From assembly GCF_965228705.1 (NCBI RefSeq), contig NZ_OZ245832.1:1054001-1118000 (forward strand): 64,000 bases of DNA. Direction: 5' to 3'. Under the pieces are notes generated by a model. That model worked only from the letters and a program-made list of their open reading frames with translations, did no database searches and was not told the DNA's origin. Positions 51,874 to 60,855 of this stretch are shown here, piece after piece (within the stretch, counting starts at the first letter, position 1; every line of letters starts with the position of its first letter). Origin of the DNA: Croceimicrobium sp965228705. GTDB lineage: Bacteria > Bacteroidota > Bacteroidia > Flavobacteriales > Schleiferiaceae. The position numbers and the translations under genes were made by a program.

Positions 51874-53085
51874 TTGAGTCAAAGTCCACGCTTACATAAG
51901 AATCTGGTAGCGGCCGTAATTGAAGCCCTCGAAACGGCTTTTGGCAAAGGTTACTACGCCGATAAAGTAATTGAACGTATCCTTAAGCGCAATCCTAAAT
52001 GGGGTGCGCGCGATCGTGGTTTTATTGCCGAAAGTACCTATGAAATGGTACGCTGGTGGCGTTTACTATGGGAGCTTTATGGCAAAGAGCCCAGTTTAAA
52101 GCGTAAGGATTTATATCGGCTTTTTGGAATTTGGTGGCAATGGCAAGGTCATGACTTACCCGATTGGCCTGCCTTTGATACCGTACGAGGTCTCAATATT
52201 GCTGCGCGTTTTAAAGAGCTTGAAGCAGATCTTAATATCCGCGAAAGCTGGCCTGATTGGCTCGCGGAAGTAGCAGCCGAGGAATTAGGAGATGCCTGGC
52301 CGGCTATTGCTAAAGCCTCTAATATTCCAGCTGAAGTTTTCCTTCGTACTAATAGCCTGAAAATTGACCGCAATAGCCTCCTTAAACAATTGGAGGAAGA
52401 AAATTGTCCGGCCCGCCCTTTGGAAGCCAATGAAGTGGGTATCATTTTGGAAAAGCGGAAGAACACCTTTCGTTTGCCCAGTTTCCAGTCCGGTTATTTT
52501 GAAGTACAGGATGGTGGCAGTCAAATGATTGCCCCCTATTTAGAGGTGGAGCCTGGCATGCGGGTGATTGATGCTTGTGCCGGCGCTGGAGGTAAAGCTT
52601 TACATCTGGCCGCCTTGATGGAAAACAAAGGGCAGATTATTGCCATGGACGTAGAAGCCTGGAAGCTGAAGGAATTGCAAAAACGTGCTCGCAGGAATGG
52701 CGTTCATAATATTGAAACGCGTCCCATTGAAAATGCGAAGAGCATAAAGCGTTTGCAGGATTCTGCCGACCGCCTTCTTTTAGATGTTCCCTGCTCTGGA
52801 ACCGGGGTGGTAAAACGCAATCCAGATACCAAATGGAAATTGAAGCCCGAACATTTAGATCGGGTTCGAAAGATCCAAGCTGATATTCTGGAGGACTATT
52901 CCAAAATGCTGAAAAGCGGCGGTAAAATGGTTTACGCTACTTGCAGCATTTTGCGTTCTGAAAATGAAACTCAGGTGGAACGTTTTTTAGAAAAGCATCC
53001 TGAATTCAGCCTTATCCGCCAAGAGCGGGTTAATCCATCTGAATGGAGCGATGGCTTTTATATGGCTTTACTGGAGAAAGCCTAA
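51874..53085 (+). CDS. rsmB: RsmB/NSUN-type RNA m5C methyltransferase
   Basis: A 403-residue SAM-dependent RNA cytosine-5 methyltransferase. The N-terminal NusB-like helical part (about 1-150) is followed by the catalytic Rossmann domain: VIDACAGAGGKALHLAAL (motif I), LLLDVPCSGTGVVKRNPD with one catalytic Cys and MVYATCSILRSENE with the nucleophile Cys. A PUA tail is absent. RsmB methylates C967 of 16S rRNA; that target is inferred. It starts with TTG directly after the E1 stop codon, so the two genes share an mRNA. Confidence 0.9.
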   Translation: MSQSPRLHKNLVAAVIEALETAFGKGYYADKVIERILKRNPKWGARDRGFIAESTYEMVRWWRLLWELYGKEPSLKRKDLYRLFGIWWQWQGHDLPDWPAFDTVRGLNIAARFKELEADLNIRESWPDWLAEVAAEELGDAWPAIAKASNIPAEVFLRTNSLKIDRNSLLKQLEEENCPARPLEANEVGIILEKRKNTFRLPSFQSGYFEVQDGGSQMIAPYLEVEPGMRVIDACAGAGGKALHLAALMENKGQIIAMDVEAWKLKELQKRARRNGVHNIETRPIENAKSIKRLQDSADRLLLDVPCSGTGVVKRNPDTKWKLKPEHLDRVRKIQADILEDYSKMLKSGGKMVYATCSILRSENETQVERFLEKHPEFSLIRQERVNPSEWSDGFYMALLEKA

Positions 53086-54560
53086 TTGGATTTTAAAAAG
53101 GATTGTTGTCCGATATAATTGCCGTCTTCCTTCCATAACTGCAAAAAATACACTGCAGCTTGCCATGGCCCTAGACTCAGACCTTCATAAACGGTAAAAT
53201 CTCCTTCTTGCATGGCCCGCCCTGAAGCATCAATTATACGATACTTCAATTTTGCTTCTGGCTTAGGGTAGAATATTTTCAATTGATTGTTTTGCAAATC
53301 ATAATGAAGATTAAAGACTTCGCCAGGCTGCAGTACGGAGGTTCTTCCTTGTGGGTCTAGGTATATTAAAATTAAACTATCCATGTAAAAGTTTCCGTCA
53401 TAACCTTTCGTACGCCGATTAGCCCCAAGGTAAAAACCTCCTTCTGAAGTACTTAGTACTGCTCGAAACAAAGCATTCGGTAATTTGGCACGGGCAATTT
53501 TTTGGAAGTGGGTAATATTTGATTCTTCGAAACGAAAGAATAGCCAATAATCGTCACGAGAGATCATGATATCTCTAATGCCTGTGGCTCTATTCCTTAA
53601 ACCCAAGCTTGCTAAACTGCCGGTGTACTTGGATTCCCTAGAATTCCCTAATTCCCCATAATGATCAAAGTCGGCATATTCGAGAATTTCGGAATAATCG
53701 TAATAAAGCGTATCCGTTGGACTGAAGAATGCCGAAACTACCTTATTAGAATCGGGATTGAAATACTTCCAGGTGATGCCATCTCTGTAAAACCTTTTTC
53801 GATATTCTTCGGGCCCAACTGCTGAAAACTGCTTGAATTTGTCAAGGCTAAGCCTGGGGTCCTGAAAGATGGTATCGGGCTCTGAGCCACCTTTTTTTAG
53901 CCGTATATACCAATCTTCAAAGAGAACAATCCAATTATTTGATCTCGAATCGAAATGTAAATCAGCATGCTCCAAATAGAAGGGTACCCGCAATGAATCG
54001 AGAATCTCCGCCTGCTGCTTTTGCGGATTTAAATAACAGAGATAATACTGAGTATTGGTATCGTTTTCAGTTCGATTATAGCTGAAGTCCGGAAGATTGA
54101 AATTTGGCTTGGCATATAGAATAAAAATGGAATCATTGCGGAGGCTCGTAAAACTTACTGCGCGATGATTGGGATAAAATTCCTTTTCTATGCCAGAGTT
54201 CAGATCCCAAAATCTCCAATACGGCCTGGAACTGTAGCCTCCTCCTGCTCCATCCCAAATACATATTTTATTAACCTGATACTGTTGGATAGCTGGACCT
54301 GAAGGGCCGCCAGATGCTGTTTTTAAAAAGCCATAACTATGATTGGCCGGATAATATTGGTATACCTTTCGGTTGTACCCCATATTATCATGACTCATCC
54401 AAAGTTGCAGCTCCCCCTCATTACGTCCGTATTGTAAGTCGTAAAAATGCCAATCTCCTTGCCACCATACATCTGGGATTATTAGATCGCGAATAAAACC
54501 TTGTCCCCAAATTGTGCTAGAAAAGAGCAAGAAGCCCAAAATGCATTGTACCTTGCGCAT
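53082..54560 (-). CDS. Exported propeller-like protein with probable T9SS tail
   Basis: A 492-residue protein with a signal peptide (CILGFLLFSSTIWGQ). The body has repeating beta segments with aromatic-rich turns and no recognised enzyme site. The last 75 residues (NLHYDLQNNQLKIFYPKPEA, KYRIIDASGRAMQEGDF, AAVYFLQLWKEDGNYIGQQS) follow the T9SS type A pattern, less strictly than its neighbours. It is convergent with rsmB (4-base overlap) and divergent from murQ, with only 36 bases between the two starts. Confidence 0.8.
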   Translation of the reverse strand: MRKVQCILGFLLFSSTIWGQGFIRDLIIPDVWWQGDWHFYDLQYGRNEGELQLWMSHDNMGYNRKVYQYYPANHSYGFLKTASGGPSGPAIQQYQVNKICIWDGAGGGYSSRPYWRFWDLNSGIEKEFYPNHRAVSFTSLRNDSIFILYAKPNFNLPDFSYNRTENDTNTQYYLCYLNPQKQQAEILDSLRVPFYLEHADLHFDSRSNNWIVLFEDWYIRLKKGGSEPDTIFQDPRLSLDKFKQFSAVGPEEYRKRFYRDGITWKYFNPDSNKVVSAFFSPTDTLYYDYSEILEYADFDHYGELGNSRESKYTGSLASLGLRNRATGIRDIMISRDDYWLFFRFEESNITHFQKIARAKLPNALFRAVLSTSEGGFYLGANRRTKGYDGNFYMDSLILIYLDPQGRTSVLQPGEVFNLHYDLQNNQLKIFYPKPEAKLKYRIIDASGRAMQEGDFTVYEGLSLGPWQAAVYFLQLWKEDGNYIGQQSFLKSN

Positions 54561-54596
54561 GAAAAAGCAGATCAGGGCTTTAAATTAGGAAAAAAC

Positions 54597-55412
54597 GTGA
54601 GCTTAAGGACCACAGAATCCGATAGTCGGTACGAAAACATCGATAAAATGTCGACCGGCGAAATTCTTGAAAGTATAAATACTGAAGACCGCAGTGTACC
54701 CATTGCTATATCCCGGGTTATTCCCAGTATTGAAAAAGCGGTAGATCATATCAGTGCTCAAATGCTGAAGGGTGGTCGTCTGTTTTACTTAGGCGCCGGC
54801 ACCAGTGGCCGCTTAGGTATTGTTGACGCTTCTGAACTCCCTCCTACTTTTGGAGCTGATCCTAATTGGGTTATCGGTTTAATAGCCGGTGGCGATAGGG
54901 CCATTCGCAAAGCGGTTGAATTTGCTGAAGATGATAAACTGGGCGCCTGGAAAGATCTACAAGCCTTTGAGCCCAGTTCTAATGATATTGTTTTGGGCAT
55001 TGCCGCCAGTGGCACCACTCCTTATGTGGTGGGCGCTTTAAAGCAGGCTCGGGCCGAAGGGATTAGCACGGTATGCGTGGTTTGCAATGAAAACTCTCCG
55101 CTGGCCGATCAAGCTGACTTCCCAATTGAAGTGGTGGTTGGCCCGGAATTTATTACTGGCTCAACCCGCATGAAAGCTGGTACTGCTCAAAAGCTGGTCC
55201 TCAACATGATTTCTACCGCAGTGATGGTAAAATTAGGTCGGGTGCGCGGCAACAAAATGGTGGATATGCAACTGAGCAATAACAAACTGGTAGACCGCGG
55301 TACCCGCATGGTAATGGCCGATACCGGATTAATGGCCCCTCAGGCGGAAGCCTTACTCAAAGAGCATGGCAGTGTAAGAGCTGCGGTGGATGCGCATCAG
55401 AGAGGCCTTTGA
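54597..55412 (+). CDS. murQ: N-acetylmuramic acid 6-phosphate etherase
   Basis: A 271-residue SIS-domain enzyme that cleaves the lactyl ether of MurNAc-6-phosphate during peptidoglycan recycling. TTESDSRYENIDKMST opens the family, and LGAGTSGRLGIVDASELPPTFG holds the sugar-phosphate site and catalytic Glu. GSTRMKAGTAQKLVLNM is the MurQ signature. GTG at 54597 gives the normal family length; frames reaching to 54501 overlap the divergent gene. Its last 35 bases are repeated, diverged, at 57695-57729, on the far side of the abiE genes. Confidence 0.96.
   Translation: MSLRTTESDSRYENIDKMSTGEILESINTEDRSVPIAISRVIPSIEKAVDHISAQMLKGGRLFYLGAGTSGRLGIVDASELPPTFGADPNWVIGLIAGGDRAIRKAVEFAEDDKLGAWKDLQAFEPSSNDIVLGIAASGTTPYVVGALKQARAEGISTVCVVCNENSPLADQADFPIEVVVGPEFITGSTRMKAGTAQKLVLNMISTAVMVKLGRVRGNKMVDMQLSNNKLVDRGTRMVMADTGLMAPQAEALLKEHGSVRAAVDAHQRGL
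55378..55412 (+). repeat. Left direct repeat (attL-like), functional murQ tail
   Basis: A 35-base end of murQ including its TGA stop. It differs from 57695-57729 at five positions, each G here and A there; homology begins at GAGCTGC and stops at the stop codon. Confidence 0.8.
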
Positions 55413-55993
55413 GTATTAGCCGGATTAGCTTACCCTATCTATTTCGGTACCGGCTCCGCTATAAATAAGGCAAAGGCAGATATATCTTGTTTCACACTGG
55501 CTTGTTCCAAAGTTTCTGTATAACTATCCCTTTCACCTACCGGAAGAATCGTCTAGGGACAGCCTCCTGATGCCAGTATTGTATTCATAAGAAAGGGAGC
55601 CATTCTGCCGATCTCTCGGTTCGAAAACCAGTTTTTAAATCGGATTATTTCAAGTATTTTTTAATGTACCAAAACCAGTTTTAAGCACTGGACCACTTGT
55701 AAGTGCAGATGTTATTCGCTTTAAATCTGGTTAATAAAGACTGTACTTGGCATCAACCTTCTTACAAAGAATGCTCTACTTATCGAATGTAAAACTCAAA
55801 GGAATTGGCCATCAGGCCTATTGGCAGAACATTTCTAAGCTATCAATTTTTATAAGTCCCTTGGGCGCATACTTCTCATTTTTTAAGTAATACAGTTTAT
55901 TTTGACTCTTAAAACCGTATCTTAAGTACGAATTTTCAACTAAAAATAAACCAAAAGTGAAATTTGGTTTATAATAATCATTAAATTCGTACC
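55413..55993. other. Non-coding lead region of the AbiE island
   Basis: 581 bases without a convincing gene. AAAACCAGTTTT occurs twice, near 55624 and 55671; the second copy is part of CCAGT-tttaagc-ACTGG. The last 70 bases hold the abiE promoter with nested inverted repeats. Composition is AT-rich towards abiEi. No integrase fragment, tRNA or terminator was recognised. Confidence 0.5.
55926..55992 (+). promoter_or_regulatory. abiE promoter with nested inverted repeats
   Basis: The outer pair GTACGAATTT (55926-55935) / AAATTCGTAC (55983-55992) encloses an inner perfect 10-bp pair ATAAACCAAA (55946-55955) / TTTGGTTTAT (55963-55972) with a 7-nt loop. The right outer arm ends one base before the GTG start. 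AbiEi antitoxins are known to bind inverted repeats and repress their own operon, which fits. Confidence 0.65.
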
Positions 55994-56776
55994 GTGAGTA
56001 CGACTAATCCAAGTAAAATAAACCAACTGCTTCAACTCCAACCCAAGGGAACAGTTTTGCTGGCATCCTGGCTTTTAGATAAAGGCTATAGCTTTGATCT
56101 ACAGCGTAAATACAGGCATAGCCAATGGTTAGAGGCTATAGGTTCCGGGGCTATGATACGCACCGGAGATAAAGTAAACCTGGAAGGAGCCATCTATACC
56201 CTACAAACTCAACTGGGGTTGAGTATTCACATAGGAGCTAAAACAGCCTTGGCCATGCAGGGCAAATCGCACTATCTGGAGCTGGCTCATTCAAAAGCAA
56301 TCCTGTTTGGGAACAATGATGAGAAACTACCGGCCTGGTTTAGCAAGAACCATTGGGGGCTAAAAGTAAATTATATTTCCAGCAAATTTTTAAACAGCAC
56401 GGCAGGATTCATTCCTTTTGAAGCAAAAGAATTTACCATTAATATATCTGGTCCGGCAAGGGCCCTGCTGGAGTGTCTATACCTTAGCCCTGATAAACAG
56501 GATTTAGTGGAATGCTATGACCTAATGGAGTCTATGAACAACCTACGCCCAAATTTGGTGCAGGAGCTTTTAGAGAACTGTACTTCTATAAAGGTGAAAC
56601 GCCTGTTCCTTTATATGGCTGAAAAAGCGCGGCATAGGTGGTTTGAATTTCTGGATGTAGAAAAAATAAATTTGGGAAAAGGAAAACGCAGCGTCGTACC
56701 TGAGGGTGTTTATATAGCCAAATATCAAATAACCGTACCTAAAACGCTTGAAATGCATGACCAAAGCAATTTATGA
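55994..56776 (+). CDS. abiEi: AbiEi-family antitoxin (type IV toxin-antitoxin)
   Basis: A 260-residue protein. The N-terminal winged helix (LQLQPKGTVLLASWLLDKGYS, SQWLEAIGSGAMIRTGDKV, WEGAIYTL-like segment) is followed by the AbiEi C-terminal antitoxin domain (LSIHIGAKTALAMQGKSHYL, ISGPARALLECLYL). In the known system the N-terminal part represses the operon and the C-terminal part counters the toxin. The start is GTG at 55994, inside the operator region. Its end overlaps the toxin gene by about 20 bases. Phage defence is the expected role. Confidence 0.88.
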   Translation: MSTTNPSKINQLLQLQPKGTVLLASWLLDKGYSFDLQRKYRHSQWLEAIGSGAMIRTGDKVNLEGAIYTLQTQLGLSIHIGAKTALAMQGKSHYLELAHSKAILFGNNDEKLPAWFSKNHWGLKVNYISSKFLNSTAGFIPFEAKEFTINISGPARALLECLYLSPDKQDLVECYDLMESMNNLRPNLVQELLENCTSIKVKRLFLYMAEKARHRWFEFLDVEKINLGKGKRSVVPEGVYIAKYQITVPKTLEMHDQSNL

Positions 56777-57665
56777 GTTACAAGTAGAACTCTTGCTTAA
56801 AGTACTCCCGGAGATAGCCAAAGAATCTTGCTTTGCCTTACACGGTGGTACGGCTATCAACCTTTTTGTAAGGGAAATGCCTCGTCTTTCTGTAGATATC
56901 GACCTTACGTACATTCCAATTGAAGATAGAAAAACATCTCTACAAAATATATTTGAAGCGCTAGCCCGCTTAAAGGCTAATATCGAAAGAGCGCTACCTG
57001 CATCCTTTGTTCAGCATCAGCGGGAAATCTCCAAACTTCAGATTTCAAACCATCGCGCTCAGATAAAAATAGAAGTGAATCAAACCAACCGGGGTATTTA
57101 TGCACCTCCCCAAAAACTCATTTTGTGTGAAATAGCTCAAGAAAAGTTTGATGCATTTTGTGATATTCCGGTGGTTTCAATGGGTCAACTTTATGGTGGA
57201 AAATTGTGCGCAGCTCTTGACAGGCAACATCCAAGAGACTTGTTTGATGTAAAGCATTTGTTGGAGAATGAGGGATTCACTGATGATATAAAAAAAGGTT
57301 TCCTTCTGGCTCTCTTAAGTAGTAATCGACCTATCCGCGAATTGTTAAATCCAAATCTCAGCGATCAACAACAAGCTTTTGAAAATCAATTTGACGGAAT
57401 GGCCATGATTCCTTTCACTTACAAAGATTATGAAACTACAAGGGAGGTGCTTATCCGCACAGTAAATCAATGCCTAAATGAAGCTGATAAACAATTTCTA
57501 CTTAGTGTAAAAAAACTAAGACCTGATTGGCAGATCTATGATTTTGAACAATTTCCTTCGGTTCAATGGAAACTGCAAAACCTTAAAAAGCTTCGGCAAG
57601 GAAATCTTGATAAGTACCAGAAACAGTGCGATAATCTTGAAGAGTACTTATTCTCAGAATCATAA
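56757..57665 (+). CDS. abiEii: AbiEii-family nucleotidyltransferase toxin
   Basis: A 302-residue protein of the AbiEii/AbiGii (MenT-like) nucleotidyltransferase family. Motif I is HGGTAINLF (29-37), with the metal-binding pair in LSVDIDLTY (Asp47, Asp49). Motif III lies around AQIKIEVNQ and motif IV is YGGKLCAALDRQHPRDLFDVK at about 145-165. Known members stop growth by transferring nucleotides to tRNA or another target. The ATG at 56757 is chosen over a TTG at 56748; both are inside the antitoxin gene, so translation is coupled. An AGCTCA/TGAGCT inverted pair follows the gene and runs into the right repeat. Confidence 0.9.
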   Translation: MTKAIYELQVELLLKVLPEIAKESCFALHGGTAINLFVREMPRLSVDIDLTYIPIEDRKTSLQNIFEALARLKANIERALPASFVQHQREISKLQISNHRAQIKIEVNQTNRGIYAPPQKLILCEIAQEKFDAFCDIPVVSMGQLYGGKLCAALDRQHPRDLFDVKHLLENEGFTDDIKKGFLLALLSSNRPIRELLNPNLSDQQQAFENQFDGMAMIPFTYKDYETTREVLIRTVNQCLNEADKQFLLSVKKLRPDWQIYDFEQFPSVQWKLQNLKKLRQGNLDKYQKQCDNLEEYLFSES

Positions 57666-57694
57666 AAAGCTCAGGTATAGGTTATACTCAATAT

Positions 57695-57729
57695 GAGCTG
57701 CAGTGGATGCACATCAGAAAAGCCTTTAA
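57695..57729 (+). repeat. Right direct repeat (attR-like), orphan murQ tail
   Basis: A 35-base diverged copy of the murQ 3' end that encodes AAVDAHQKSL and a TAA stop. It lies directly against the stop codon (57730-57732, minus strand) of the M28 peptidase gene and is no longer attached to any murQ reading frame. Confidence 0.8.
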
Positions 57730-59535
57730 TTAGGGTCGTTCAACCAGTAGGCGCTGACTAATGGATCTTCGGCCCTCTTGCTCCAAGAAATAGTAGAACA
57801 TGCCATTTCTGGCAGAATGCTGATAGCGAATACTATTGGCCCCGTACTCTAATACAATGGGCTCTTGATGTACCATACGGCCTTGATAATCATATACCTT
57901 TAATTGAGCCTGACCTTCCCATTTACTGTCCTTTACCCAGAACCATAATTGGCTTTCGCCTTTCGAAGGATTAGGACGTGGAGGTAGTACTTCCAAGCCA
58001 TTACTTTCCGGATTTTGGGACCATTCCTGCAAAGAAACCTGCATACAGTTAAACTGATAAGGCATAGGATCCGTTTGACCAGCCGCGGTGGAAACCGGCG
58101 CTACTTCACGTTCATCCTGACTAAATGGACTCATGATTCCATTACTATCCAAAGCCGCTAATCCGATTAGATATAGTTGATTCGCCTGTAAAGACGGTAT
58201 CACAAAATTTCGTCCCTGGAAACGATATATGGAATCATATACTGCACCCGCCGAATTCTTAACTCCTACCCGATATTCAAAAGCCAAATCTGAATCCAAG
58301 ACCTCGATACGTAGTCCGGTGCTTTCATTGTGTAGGATAAAGTTGGGCGTTTCCGGTGCCGCGGCAATCATGGCGGCTGAAGCTCCATTAATAATTGCAT
58401 TTCTCTGCAAATAATGAAAGTCAACATAAAAGCTATCAATGGTTCCATTGCTATCGAGATCTACCCCAATCTCATCCAAACCTGTATGTTGATGATCTTC
58501 ATAATTAGGAGTCCCAAGTGGATTTCCATTGCCATGCTCATGGGCGGAGCTAAAGCGAAGGTTCAAAAATCCATTCTCTCTAAAGGCTATATGATCTCCT
58601 CCTCTACCGCTGCGGTCTTCAAGGTTCACTAATTCTATTTCAGGCTTAATTTGGAAGTTTGGTCGAAGCTTTTCATCAAAATTCATCTTTACGCTGCGCG
58701 CGTAACCCTGATAGGGATTGCGGTCTGATAAAGGGTTTGCGTACATGCGAATGCGAATCGAATCAATATCCCCAGCCGGAGAGCATCCCGGAGGTGAAGC
58801 GGTTTGTCCGCAGATTGTACCCCCTACAATATCATTATTCAGCACTGCTTTTACCGCGATATTCTGACTCACACAGTAATCTGAAAAGGCTCTAGCTCCC
58901 AATAAACCTTGCTCCTCTCCATTAGTCAACATAAAAACCAAAGTATGATCGAAAGTGTAGCGACTAAGCACCCGAGCCAACTCCATTACTAATACCGTTC
59001 CCGAACCATTATCATCCGCACCTGGCGCAAAACAATTGCTATCACAGCGGGCTTCGCAACGCGAATCCATATGCGCCATAATCAGAATTATGGAAGGATC
59101 TGTAGTGTCTGCCCCCGGTAGTACTCCCAATACATTTCGGGTACCATAAAGATTGCCACAAGTATTATTCAAAACATCAAAACTGAAATAGGCCGGTCGT
59201 AATCTATTTTCGTTTAATCCACTGTATTTCTGAAACTCGCTGTATATCCAACGGCGGGTAGCTCCAATTCCAAAATTGGCACTGGTAGTGTCCGACCAGG
59301 CATGGCGGGTAGCAAAGCTGCTTAGGATTTGTAAGTTGAGAAATAAACTATCCGGAGACACTCGATTTAATAGCTCACAGGCTATTTGATCACTAGCCAC
59401 AATAGCATTACTGGCCGAATACTGCGCGGGATTGTATTGCCCTTTTAGAATATCCAACACTTCAGGGCTGGAAAGGCTTTGAGCCGAAAGCGACCCGAAC
59501 ATTAAAAGTGTATAGCTGAATAGTAATTTCCTCAT
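57730..59535 (-). CDS. Secreted M28-family metallopeptidase with T9SS domain
   Basis: A protein of about 601 residues with a signal peptide (LLFSYTLLMFGSLSAQ). The Zn-aminopeptidase core has MAHMDSRCE (first His/Asp), GADDNGSGTVLVMELARVL (bridging Asp), TNGEEQGLLGARAFSD (catalytic Glu pair), VLNNDIVGG and GGDHIAFRENGF (last His). A fibronectin-like part follows, then the T9SS type A tail VLPPRPNPSKGESQLWFW to the end. It is exported to the cell surface to degrade peptides. ATG 59535 is chosen over an upstream in-frame start. It is the last gene of the minus-strand run; its stop touches the AbiE island. Confidence 0.93.
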   Translation of the reverse strand: MRKLLFSYTLLMFGSLSAQSLSSPEVLDILKGQYNPAQYSASNAIVASDQIACELLNRVSPDSLFLNLQILSSFATRHAWSDTTSANFGIGATRRWIYSEFQKYSGLNENRLRPAYFSFDVLNNTCGNLYGTRNVLGVLPGADTTDPSIILIMAHMDSRCEARCDSNCFAPGADDNGSGTVLVMELARVLSRYTFDHTLVFMLTNGEEQGLLGARAFSDYCVSQNIAVKAVLNNDIVGGTICGQTASPPGCSPAGDIDSIRIRMYANPLSDRNPYQGYARSVKMNFDEKLRPNFQIKPEIELVNLEDRSGRGGDHIAFRENGFLNLRFSSAHEHGNGNPLGTPNYEDHQHTGLDEIGVDLDSNGTIDSFYVDFHYLQRNAIINGASAAMIAAAPETPNFILHNESTGLRIEVLDSDLAFEYRVGVKNSAGAVYDSIYRFQGRNFVIPSLQANQLYLIGLAALDSNGIMSPFSQDEREVAPVSTAAGQTDPMPYQFNCMQVSLQEWSQNPESNGLEVLPPRPNPSKGESQLWFWVKDSKWEGQAQLKVYDYQGRMVHQEPIVLEYGANSIRYQHSARNGMFYYFLEQEGRRSISQRLLVERP

Positions 59536-59598
59536 TTCCCTTAGTTTAGAGAAATATAAGGGAAATCCAGCAAAAAGGTTCAAGTTTGGAATGGTGCT

Positions 59599-60852
59599 TT
59601 AATCGTCCTCCGTTTGACGTAATCGCACCACCTCAATTTTACTATGACTTACCTCTTCCATTTTTAAATGGAAGCCGTCAATTCGCAATTCTTCGCCTTT
59701 CTCTGGTATAGATTCAAGGTGATTGATAATTAAACCTCCCAAGCTATTGTAAGCTTCATCTTCAGGGAGTTTAAGATTGTACTTATCATTAAGATAATCG
59801 ATCTCCTGGCGAGCCGAAAAAAGGTATTCACCTTCTTTCACCTTTTGCTCTAACAATTCTTCTACATCGTGTTCATCGTCAATTTCGCCAAAGATTTCCT
59901 CCACCACATCTTCAATGGTTACCAAACCAGAGGTCCCCCCAAACTCGTCCAATACCACCGCTATACTGCGACGTTCCCGCATTAATAAGTTCAAGGTTTC
60001 ATGGGCTGGCATACTCTCGGGCAAGAAACTTACCGGACGTAGAATTGAACGAATATCCTCAGGCTTTTTAAAGAGCTCAAAGGAGTGTACATAGCCAATA
60101 ATATTATCCACATTCCCTTGATAGATCAGAATCTTGGACAGATTGCTATCGATAAAAACTTCACTAAGCTTGCCGATAGGCTCTTCTACATCCATGGCAA
60201 CAATCTCGGTGCGCGGTACCATAAATTCGCGGGCCTTGCGCTCGCTAAAATCTAATGCATTACGGAAAATCTGAATCTCATGATCCACATCTTCTTGCTC
60301 ATCACTGGCCTCAGTACGTTCACTGATATAGTTCTCGAGGTCAACCTTATTAAAGGCCTTTTGCCCTTCTTCCTCCTCCGTTCCCAGGATGTATTTCATC
60401 ACAAAATTGCTGATCCCCATCATTAACCAAACAATAGGTGCAAAAACAACATAGAAGAAACCACTGGGCAGCGCAAAGAACTCCAATAAGGAGGTGGCAT
60501 TTGTACTAAAAATGGCTTTAGGTAAGAATTCCGCAAAAATGAGAATAAAGATGGTGCTCAATATAGTTTGCACCAAGAGTAAGAGATAGGCATTCTCCAA
60601 GGGTAAATAAGGGTCCAGTACCAGGGGCATGAACAAGCCATAGATAACCAGGGCTATATTATTCCCCACCAGCATGGCGGCAATAAAACGAGAAGGGTTT
60701 TTTACCAGATAGCCAATAATACGGTAAATGAAAGTGCCCTTTTGTTGCTCCAACTCAATGTGGAAGCGATTGGAAGAAATAAAAGCAATCTCTACTCCCG
60801 AAAAAAAGGCAGAAGCGAGAATGGAGCTAATAATGATTAGTGCTACTTCCAA
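59599..60852 (-). CDS. CNNM/CorC-family (HlyC/CorC) membrane protein
   Basis: A 417-residue protein. DUF21 transmembrane domain with about four helices (1-150, AFFSGVEIAFISSNRFHIE, FAEFLPKAIF), a CBS pair (about 205-330, MVPRTEIVAMDVEEPIGKL, VVLDEFGGTSGLVTIEDVVEE), and a C-terminal CorC_HlyC transporter-associated domain. The family is linked to Mg/Co efflux; in gliding Bacteroidota a member is GldE. Which of these applies here cannot be told. The start is TTG, with 3 bases between it and the preceding gene, so it belongs to the LptC operon. Confidence 0.92.
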   Translation of the reverse strand: MEVALIIISSILASAFFSGVEIAFISSNRFHIELEQQKGTFIYRIIGYLVKNPSRFIAAMLVGNNIALVIYGLFMPLVLDPYLPLENAYLLLLVQTILSTIFILIFAEFLPKAIFSTNATSLLEFFALPSGFFYVVFAPIVWLMMGISNFVMKYILGTEEEEGQKAFNKVDLENYISERTEASDEQEDVDHEIQIFRNALDFSERKAREFMVPRTEIVAMDVEEPIGKLSEVFIDSNLSKILIYQGNVDNIIGYVHSFELFKKPEDIRSILRPVSFLPESMPAHETLNLLMRERRSIAVVLDEFGGTSGLVTIEDVVEEIFGEIDDEHDVEELLEQKVKEGEYLFSARQEIDYLNDKYNLKLPEDEAYNSLGGLIINHLESIPEKGEELRIDGFHLKMEEVSHSKIEVVRLRQTEDD

Positions 60853-60855
60853 TAT

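Larger units (their letters stand above)
55378..57729. mobile_element. AbiE toxin-antitoxin island inserted at the murQ 3' end
   Basis: The last 35 bases of murQ (55378-55412) recur at 57695-57729 with 30 of 35 identical. The 2282 bases between them hold only abiEi, abiEii and a 580-base non-coding lead. The right copy still reads as the murQ tail (AAVDAHQKSL then stop) and abuts the stop codon of the convergent M28 peptidase gene, as an undisturbed chromosome would. This is the pattern of site-specific insertion into a gene 3' end, with the element supplying a replacement tail. No integrase or transposase is present, so it would be non-autonomous. Confidence 0.72.
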
